A stretch of 10,011 bases of DNA from Propionibacteriaceae bacterium. Its GTDB lineage: Bacteria; Actinomycetota; Actinomycetes; Propionibacteriales; Propionibacteriaceae. The stretch is taken from positions 1 through 10,011 of the forward strand of contig JAGQUI010000069.1 of NCBI GenBank assembly GCA_020438595.1, written 5' to 3'. The notes beneath the pieces are model-generated. The model did no database searches. It had not been told where the DNA came from and saw nothing but the letters and a program-made list of their open reading frames with translations. Of this stretch, positions 6,273-10,011 are shown piece by piece (position 1 is the first letter of the stretch; the number at the start of each line of letters is the position of its first letter). Made by a program: the position numbers and the translations under genes.

Positions 6273-8189
6273 ATGACGGCGGTCGCCACCCCCCTGCGTC
6301 GGCTGTGGGCCGAGCTGGCCCTGCTGACCACGCAGACCGCCCGCACCTGGGCGCGGCTCGCCGCGCCGATCGTCGGGCTGATGCTGATCGGCTGGTCGGG
6401 CAACGAGCTGTCGATCCTGCTGGGCACGGAGGTCTCCAGCTCCTACCCGTGGCTGGTCATCCCGGTGCTCGCCATGGGAGTGGTCGTCCAGCTCGTCACG
6501 ATCGTGGTCGCGCTGCGCCTGGTCGCGATCGAGCTGGGGATGCCCGCGATGTTGGCCCGCGCGCCCGGCGCCGATCCCGCGGAGACGGGGCGCGAGACCA
6601 CCCTGGCGCGCCTGGTGGCGGTCACGCTGCTGCCGTTCCTGGTCATGTACGCGGCGTTCGGCTTCCTCGCCGACTACGCCCGGCGGCTGGTCACCCTGAG
6701 CACCTACCGCCACGGTGCGGACCTGGTCAGTGCCCTGAACCCGGGCGTGGAGTGGGAGACGATCTGGACGTCGGGCACCTTCTGGGTGCTGGTGGCGATC
6801 CTGGTGGTGGGCTACCCGGTCCAGGTCCTGATCGAGCGGAGGCGTGACCACTTCCGCCACCCGTTGCTGGTCGGTCTGGTGCTGGTCGTGCTCGAGGCCA
6901 CGCTGGGCTTCGTCGTGCTGCTGGGCGCCTTCAGGATCGTGGACGTGTTCGTCCTCTGGGCGCAGGGCCGCGAGGCAGCCGCCTGGCTCGAGCACGGGGT
7001 GGCCTGGCTGCGCGGCCTGTTCCCGTTCGACCTGCCGGCCATCGTCGTGGCCGGGTGGTCATTCTTCGTCGAGCAGGTCTGGCCGGTGGTCCTGCATGGG
7101 CTGACCCGGCCGTTCCTCTGGCTCGCGATGGCGGGCCTCGTCTTCGGCAGCCGCATGCTGACCCTGGCCGACCTGTGGCGCGTGGGGGAGCCCACGACAG
7201 AGGCGACCACGCGTCGCCAGGGAATGCTGGCGCGACTGCGCTCCGACAGCGCGCAGGCGCGCGGGCTCCGCTCGGTCGTGTTGAACGTGGAGGAGCTGGT
7301 GCTGGACGGGATCGACGTCCAGGTGCTGCCCGCCTGGCAGTCGCTGCGGCTGGTGCTGCGCGCCGGCTGGCCGTTCCTCGGCGCCTATGCGATCGCCTTC
7401 ACGGTGCTCGATGCTGCGGGCTCAGCGCTCGAGGGGCTGGTCGATCTGGTGCTGGGCGGGCACCGGATCGAGTTCTGGCTGAAGGCGTGGCCGTTCGTCG
7501 ACCTGATCTCGATGGTCGGCGTGATGAGCGTGACCTGGGTCCTGCTGGGTGTCGCCTACACGCGCGCGCTGTCGATCTTCACCGAGACCGGCCCCGACGG
7601 CGTGCAGCCGGTGCTCGTGCCCGGGCGCGGGGGGAGTGGCGGACGGCGCTCCACCGCGGTGGAGGCGCTCACCGTGGCCGTGGTGACCGTGGCGGTGGTC
7701 GTCGCGGTCGGCCTGGTCCCGAGTGGTGCCGAGGCCGATGTCCGGCGGGGGGTCGTCGGGCAGGCGGTACCGATGCAGGGCCAGGAGGTGGGCACCGGCT
7801 CGCCGCGGCTGGCCACGACGATCCGGACGGGTTCCGATGAGACCCGCACCGACGGCGTCTTCGTGGTCGTCGGTGTGTGGGTCGCCAGCCCGGGTCCCGA
7901 CGGCGGGCTGGTCGATGTGACGCTGGTGAGCGGCGAGCGCACGTATCACCCCTACGACAGTGGGTTCGGCCCGTCCGCGTTGCCGGGCTTCCGTGCGGGC
8001 AAGGACCTGGTCTTCGAGGTCGATCCCACTGACGTGGGCCCGGCGGCGCACCTGGTCTTCAGGCCTGTGGAGGTCGTGTCCGGCTTCCAGCAGTGGGTGG
8101 AGATCCCGCTCGGCCTCGCGGCGGAGGACGTGGCGGCAGTGCTGCCGGAGACCGTGGTCGATCCGTACGGTGCGGTGGTGGCGGCATGA
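6273..8189 (+). CDS. Large polytopic membrane protein with C-terminal extracytoplasmic beta-type domain, function unknown
   Basis: This 638-residue protein belongs to no family I recognise. About nine or ten hydrophobic helices can be drawn: near 29–49, 60–88, 114–134, 169–188, 197–228, 254–276 (perhaps re-entrant), 279–298, 363–383 and 408–428, and a Val/Ala-rich one at 462–484. An Arg-rich stretch of about 65 residues (299–362) is probably a cytoplasmic loop. After the last helix comes a domain of about 150 residues, rich in Gly, Val and Asp and of apparent beta character (for example FVVVGVWV at 530–537 and DLVFEVDP at 578–585), which would lie outside the membrane. Its pattern resembles DUF4352-type immunoglobulin-like domains, but this is by eye. 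The ATG at 6273 follows nusB by ten bases without a good Shine-Dalgarno. The stop overlaps the next gene (ATGA), and that gene carries a similar-looking domain. Confidence 0.85.
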   Translation: MTAVATPLRRLWAELALLTTQTARTWARLAAPIVGLMLIGWSGNELSILLGTEVSSSYPWLVIPVLAMGVVVQLVTIVVALRLVAIELGMPAMLARAPGADPAETGRETTLARLVAVTLLPFLVMYAAFGFLADYARRLVTLSTYRHGADLVSALNPGVEWETIWTSGTFWVLVAILVVGYPVQVLIERRRDHFRHPLLVGLVLVVLEATLGFVVLLGAFRIVDVFVLWAQGREAAAWLEHGVAWLRGLFPFDLPAIVVAGWSFFVEQVWPVVLHGLTRPFLWLAMAGLVFGSRMLTLADLWRVGEPTTEATTRRQGMLARLRSDSAQARGLRSVVLNVEELVLDGIDVQVLPAWQSLRLVLRAGWPFLGAYAIAFTVLDAAGSALEGLVDLVLGGHRIEFWLKAWPFVDLISMVGVMSVTWVLLGVAYTRALSIFTETGPDGVQPVLVPGRGGSGGRRSTAVEALTVAVVTVAVVVAVGLVPSGAEADVRRGVVGQAVPMQGQEVGTGSPRLATTIRTGSDETRTDGVFVVVGVWVASPGPDGGLVDVTLVSGERTYHPYDSGFGPSALPGFRAGKDLVFEVDPTDVGPAAHLVFRPVEVVSGFQQWVEIPLGLAAEDVAAVLPETVVDPYGAVVAA

Positions 8190-8716
8190 GTGGACCGGTG
8201 CCGGGCGGGGGACCCGGGCGCCCGCGGGTCGGCTCCCGGTCGATCCTCGTGGTCGGCGTCGTCGTCGCGGTGTTCACGGCGGGGCTGTGGTTGTTCCTGG
8301 CCCGGGACGACGGTCGGCACCCCTACGTCCGCGCGGCGTCGGACCAGGCCGTCCCGATCGGTGCCACCACCTGGAGCCTGAACCAGTTGCGCGTGCTCGA
8401 CTCGGTGCCGGTCTACAGCGACGAGCAGGAGCCGGTGCGGGGGGCGCGGTTCGTGGTCGCCGAACTGGACGCGGACCTCACCGGGCTCGCCGACGACGGG
8501 CTCTGCGTCTTCACCCTGGTCGCCGGCGACTACCGGTTCAACACCGAGTCCGGGTACTCGCCGACGGGCGCCGCGACGGTGTGCACGCCGGGCACCGACG
8601 GGCCGATCTCCGTCGCCTTCGAAGTGCCGCAGCGACTGGTGGACCAGGTCGAGGGGGTAGCGGTCTCGCTGGTGGACGGGTCGCCCGAGACCCTGCTGCC
8701 GGGAACAACCCGGTAG
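8186..8716 (+). CDS. Single-pass membrane-anchored protein with extracytoplasmic beta-type domain, function unknown
   Basis: This 176-residue protein has a Pro/Gly/Arg-rich cytoplasmic start (1–18), one helix at about 19–38 (SILVVGVVVAVFTAGLWLFL), and an extracytoplasmic domain (about 45–176). The domain can be lined up by eye with the C-terminal domain of the preceding gene: QAVP in both, then a FVV strand (89–91), then TLVAGDYRF (110–118) against TLVSGERTY, then VAFEVP (143–148) against LVFEVD. Two cysteines (107 and 133) could form a disulfide outside the cell. The ATG at 8186 overlaps the stop of the previous gene by ATGA, preceded by GGTGG-type purine-rich bases. An in-frame extension further upstream lies over the preceding gene and is rejected. 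The two proteins are probably made together and may interact; that is inference. Confidence 0.85.
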   Translation: MSGPVPGGGPGRPRVGSRSILVVGVVVAVFTAGLWLFLARDDGRHPYVRAASDQAVPIGATTWSLNQLRVLDSVPVYSDEQEPVRGARFVVAELDADLTGLADDGLCVFTLVAGDYRFNTESGYSPTGAATVCTPGTDGPISVAFEVPQRLVDQVEGVAVSLVDGSPETLLPGTTR

Positions 8717-8721
8717 CCGGG
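8709..8721. other. Short inverted repeat over the stop codon between convergent genes
   Basis: CCCGG and CCGGG pair across a three-base loop, TAG, which is the stop codon of the + strand gene. It lies only three bases from the stop of the opposing gene. There is no T-rich run on either side, so it is at best a weak bidirectional end signal. Confidence 0.25.
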
Positions 8722-8723
8722 GT

Positions 8724-9365
8724 CTACTCCTGGGGCGGCAGCACGGTCAGTGGCACGGTGACCATCCGAGGCCGGGCGAAGGAGTCGACGTTCCAGTACT
8801 TCGTGTCGTCCAGGTCGAGGATCGTGTTCGCGGTGTACTCCTGCACGAACGCCGCGCACTGCAGGTCGGGGCCCGGCTCGAAGTCGCCGGGCAGGACGAA
8901 GCTCGCGACCATGGCCAGCGCGTGGTTGCCCGGGGGTACCTGGGTTCGTGAGGTCGCATCGCCGAGGGTGACCGACTCCAGGCTCGCGACGGTCCCGCCC
9001 GGCCCGGTCCGCACGGCGAGGTTGCCCCGGTCGCCGGTGATCGGGGCGAGCGAGGTGTCGTGCGGGTTGCGGACGGTACCGGAGACCTCGATCGTCCAGA
9101 TACCGGCCCCGGTGTAGTCGGTGTCGGGGCGCGCTGTGGCGCTGTCGAGGGTGAAGACCAGGTTGCCCGCGTCCACCTCGTCGCCCGGTGCGAGCACCAC
9201 GTAGTCGGTCCGGGTGCCGAAGCCGCCGAGCAGCCCGACCGTGAGGGCCAGGACGACGACCGCGGCGCCGGCGAGGAGCAGGTACCGACGGGCCCAGCGG
9301 CGGGCGCCGTGGTCGGGGCCGGCGGGTGCCGCGGCGGGCACGGTCCCGTCCCGTCCATCAGCCAT
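8724..9365 (-). CDS. Single-pass membrane-anchored protein with extracytoplasmic beta-type (DUF4352-like) domain, function unknown
   Basis: This 213-residue protein on the minus strand converges on the previous gene, with seven bases between the two stop codons. A polar Ala/Pro/Arg segment (1–27) precedes a single helix at about 28–49 (LLLAGAAVVVLALTVGLLGG). Then comes an extracytoplasmic domain with alternating strands: DEVDAGNLVFTLDSA (62–76), IWTIEVSGTVRNP (89–101), NLAVRTGPGG (115–124), and PPGNHALAMVASFVLP (144–159). The layout (anchor, then 'G..v..gn..ft' strand, then 'v.gtv.Np', then a late 'F.lP') is typical of DUF4352-like domains. One cysteine (170) is present. The ATG at 9365 is chosen over an upstream in-frame ATG because the N-terminus then fits a short cytoplasmic tail, and because a -10 box lies seven bases before it with no Shine-Dalgarno. 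The substrate or partner is unknown. Confidence 0.82.
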   Translation of the reverse strand: MADGRDGTVPAAAPAGPDHGARRWARRYLLLAGAAVVVLALTVGLLGGFGTRTDYVVLAPGDEVDAGNLVFTLDSATARPDTDYTGAGIWTIEVSGTVRNPHDTSLAPITGDRGNLAVRTGPGGTVASLESVTLGDATSRTQVPPGNHALAMVASFVLPGDFEPGPDLQCAAFVQEYTANTILDLDDTKYWNVDSFARPRMVTVPLTVLPPQE

Positions 9366-9372
9366 GCCGCGG

Positions 9373-9378
9373 ATTCTA
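9373..9378 (-). promoter_or_regulatory. -10 box for a leaderless transcript of the minus-strand membrane gene
   Basis: Read on the minus strand this is TAGAAT, five of six matches to TATAAT. Seven bases separate it from the ATG at 9365, so transcription would begin at or next to the A of the start codon. No Shine-Dalgarno lies between. This geometry is typical of leaderless mRNAs, which are common in actinobacteria. No clear -35 box is seen. Confidence 0.6.
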
Positions 9379-9394
9379 GCCCGCCGACGTTTGG

Positions 9395-9400
9395 TAACCT
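9395..9400 (+). promoter_or_regulatory. Possible -10 box of the carA promoter
   Basis: TAACCT preceded by TGG fits the loose TANNNT actinobacterial -10 and would start transcription near 9407, giving a leader of about 40 bases before the carA ATG. The matching -35 position (about 9372–9377) falls on the opposing gene's -10 box and is not a good hexamer. I see no PyrR-type attenuator hairpin in the leader. Confidence 0.35.
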
Positions 9401-9436
9401 CGTCCGGGTTCGACAGCGACCCGCGCCTCCCTACGC

Positions 9437-9442
9437 GAAGGA
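9437..9442 (+). promoter_or_regulatory. Ribosome binding site of carA
   Basis: GAAGGA is five bases before the ATG at 9448. It overlaps an in-frame ATG at 9442, so 9448 is the better start. Confidence 0.7.
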
Positions 9443-9447
9443 TGCCC

Positions 9448-10011
9448 ATGCCGAGCAGCGTCAACTCCCTCGAATCCGTTCCCGCACTCCTGGTGCTCGA
9501 GGACGGTCGCCATTTCCGGGGAGTGTCGTTCGGAGCCCGCGGGGAGACGTTCGGGGAGGCGGTGTTCGCCACCGGCATGTCGGGCTACCAGGAGACGCTC
9601 ACCGACCCCAGCTACCACCGCCAGGTCGTGGTGGCCACCGCGCCGCACATCGGCAACACCGGCTGGAACGACGAGGACGACGAGTCCGGCCGGATCTGGG
9701 TGGCCGGCTACGTCGTGCGCGACCTGTCCCGGATGCGCTCCAACTGGCGCTCCAACCGCTCGCTGGACGAAGAACTACGTAGCCAGGGCGTGGTCGGCAT
9801 CGCCGAGCTGGACACCAGGGCGCTGACCCGGCACCTGCGGGAGCGCGGCGCGATGCGGGTGGGCATCTCCACCGTGGAACCCGACGTCGACCGGCTGCTG
9901 GCGAAGGTGCTCGAATCGCCCCAGATGGCCGGCGCGAACCTGGTCGCCGACGTGACCGTGCGCGAGCCTGAGGTGACCCCTGCGGTGGGGGAGCGGCGGT
10001 TCACCGTGGCC
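9448..10011 (+). CDS. carA: Carbamoyl-phosphate synthase small subunit (partial, N-terminal half)
   Basis: CarA supplies ammonia from glutamine to CarB for carbamoyl phosphate, used in both pyrimidine and arginine synthesis. The 188 residues present cover the N-terminal small-subunit domain. Landmarks are LVLEDGRHFRG near the start, then GETFGEAVFATGMSGYQETL, DPSYHRQ, TAPHIGNTGWNDED, IWVAGYVVRDLS, SNWRS, SLDEELRSQGVVGI and DTRALTRHLRERGAMRVGIS. All match the actinobacterial CarA pattern closely. The window ends before the class I glutaminase domain, so the catalytic Cys/His cannot be checked. The gene diverges from the minus-strand membrane gene with 82 bases between start codons. pyrR, pyrB and pyrC, often directly upstream in this phylum, are not here. 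Confidence 0.96.
   Translation, partial: MPSSVNSLESVPALLVLEDGRHFRGVSFGARGETFGEAVFATGMSGYQETLTDPSYHRQVVVATAPHIGNTGWNDEDDESGRIWVAGYVVRDLSRMRSNWRSNRSLDEELRSQGVVGIAELDTRALTRHLRERGAMRVGISTVEPDVDRLLAKVLESPQMAGANLVADVTVREPEVTPAVGERRFTVA

Noticed and set aside
7664..7715. GTGGC/GTGGT-rich run resembling a tandem repeat
   Set aside because: It encodes the Val/Ala-rich last transmembrane helix with GC-biased codons; the units are not exact repeats.
8093..8185. In-frame extension upstream of the 176-residue membrane protein
   Set aside because: It covers the end of the previous gene with shadow-type composition; the ATGA overlap at 8186 and the following cytoplasmic tail plus helix make a better start.
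9401..9447. Possible pyrimidine attenuator or riboswitch before carA
   Set aside because: The region is too short, with no convincing stem, alternative structure or T-rich terminator.
9366..9578. N-terminal extension of the minus-strand membrane gene across the carA start
   Set aside because: It would cover carA's start and both promoter boxes, and its composition is unlike the gene. The -10 box next to the ATG at 9365 favours the short form.

Overview
The window is about 70% GC or higher by eye, with back-to-back, overlapping genes and GTG/TTG starts. Its gene order is an actinobacterial one (ruvX–mltG–aroC–aroK–aroB … efp–nusB … carA). The protein sequences look like a high-GC actinomycete, and my impression is Propionibacteriales-like, but that placement is weak. 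I see no insertion sequence, tRNA, rRNA, CRISPR array or phage gene.

Layout. Positions 1–57 hold the last codons of an upstream gene. Positions 60–5158 form one tightly packed run on the + strand: ruvX (Holliday-junction resolvase-like / rRNA-processing nuclease), mltG (membrane endolytic murein transglycosylase), aroC, aroK and aroB (three shikimate-pathway enzymes), and a PaiB-family FMN-binding-like protein. Almost every junction overlaps or is separated by fewer than 10 bases, so translational coupling is likely. A 40-base gap precedes efp (elongation factor P) and nusB (antitermination factor), and a possible promoter lies at the end of the PaiB gene.

From 6273 to 9365 lies the least conventional part. 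A large polytopic membrane protein carries a C-terminal extracytoplasmic beta-type domain. It overlaps by ATGA with a small single-pass protein bearing a similar-looking domain. A third single-pass protein of the same general architecture lies on the opposite strand, converging on the second gene. The third gene has a good -10 box seven bases before its ATG and no Shine-Dalgarno, which suggests a leaderless transcript. None of the three can be given a function from sequence. They occupy the interval between nusB and carA where many actinobacteria carry pyrR, pyrB and pyrC. The window ends inside carA (carbamoyl-phosphate synthase small subunit), which is divergent from the third gene.

The clearest oddities are the AroK active site (several normally conserved substrate- and lid-contacting positions are substituted although the Walker A is intact), the three-gene envelope cassette, and its overlapping divergent promoter region with carA. 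aroE, often found between mltG and aroC in related genomes, is absent here, as are pepQ before efp and the pyr genes before carA.
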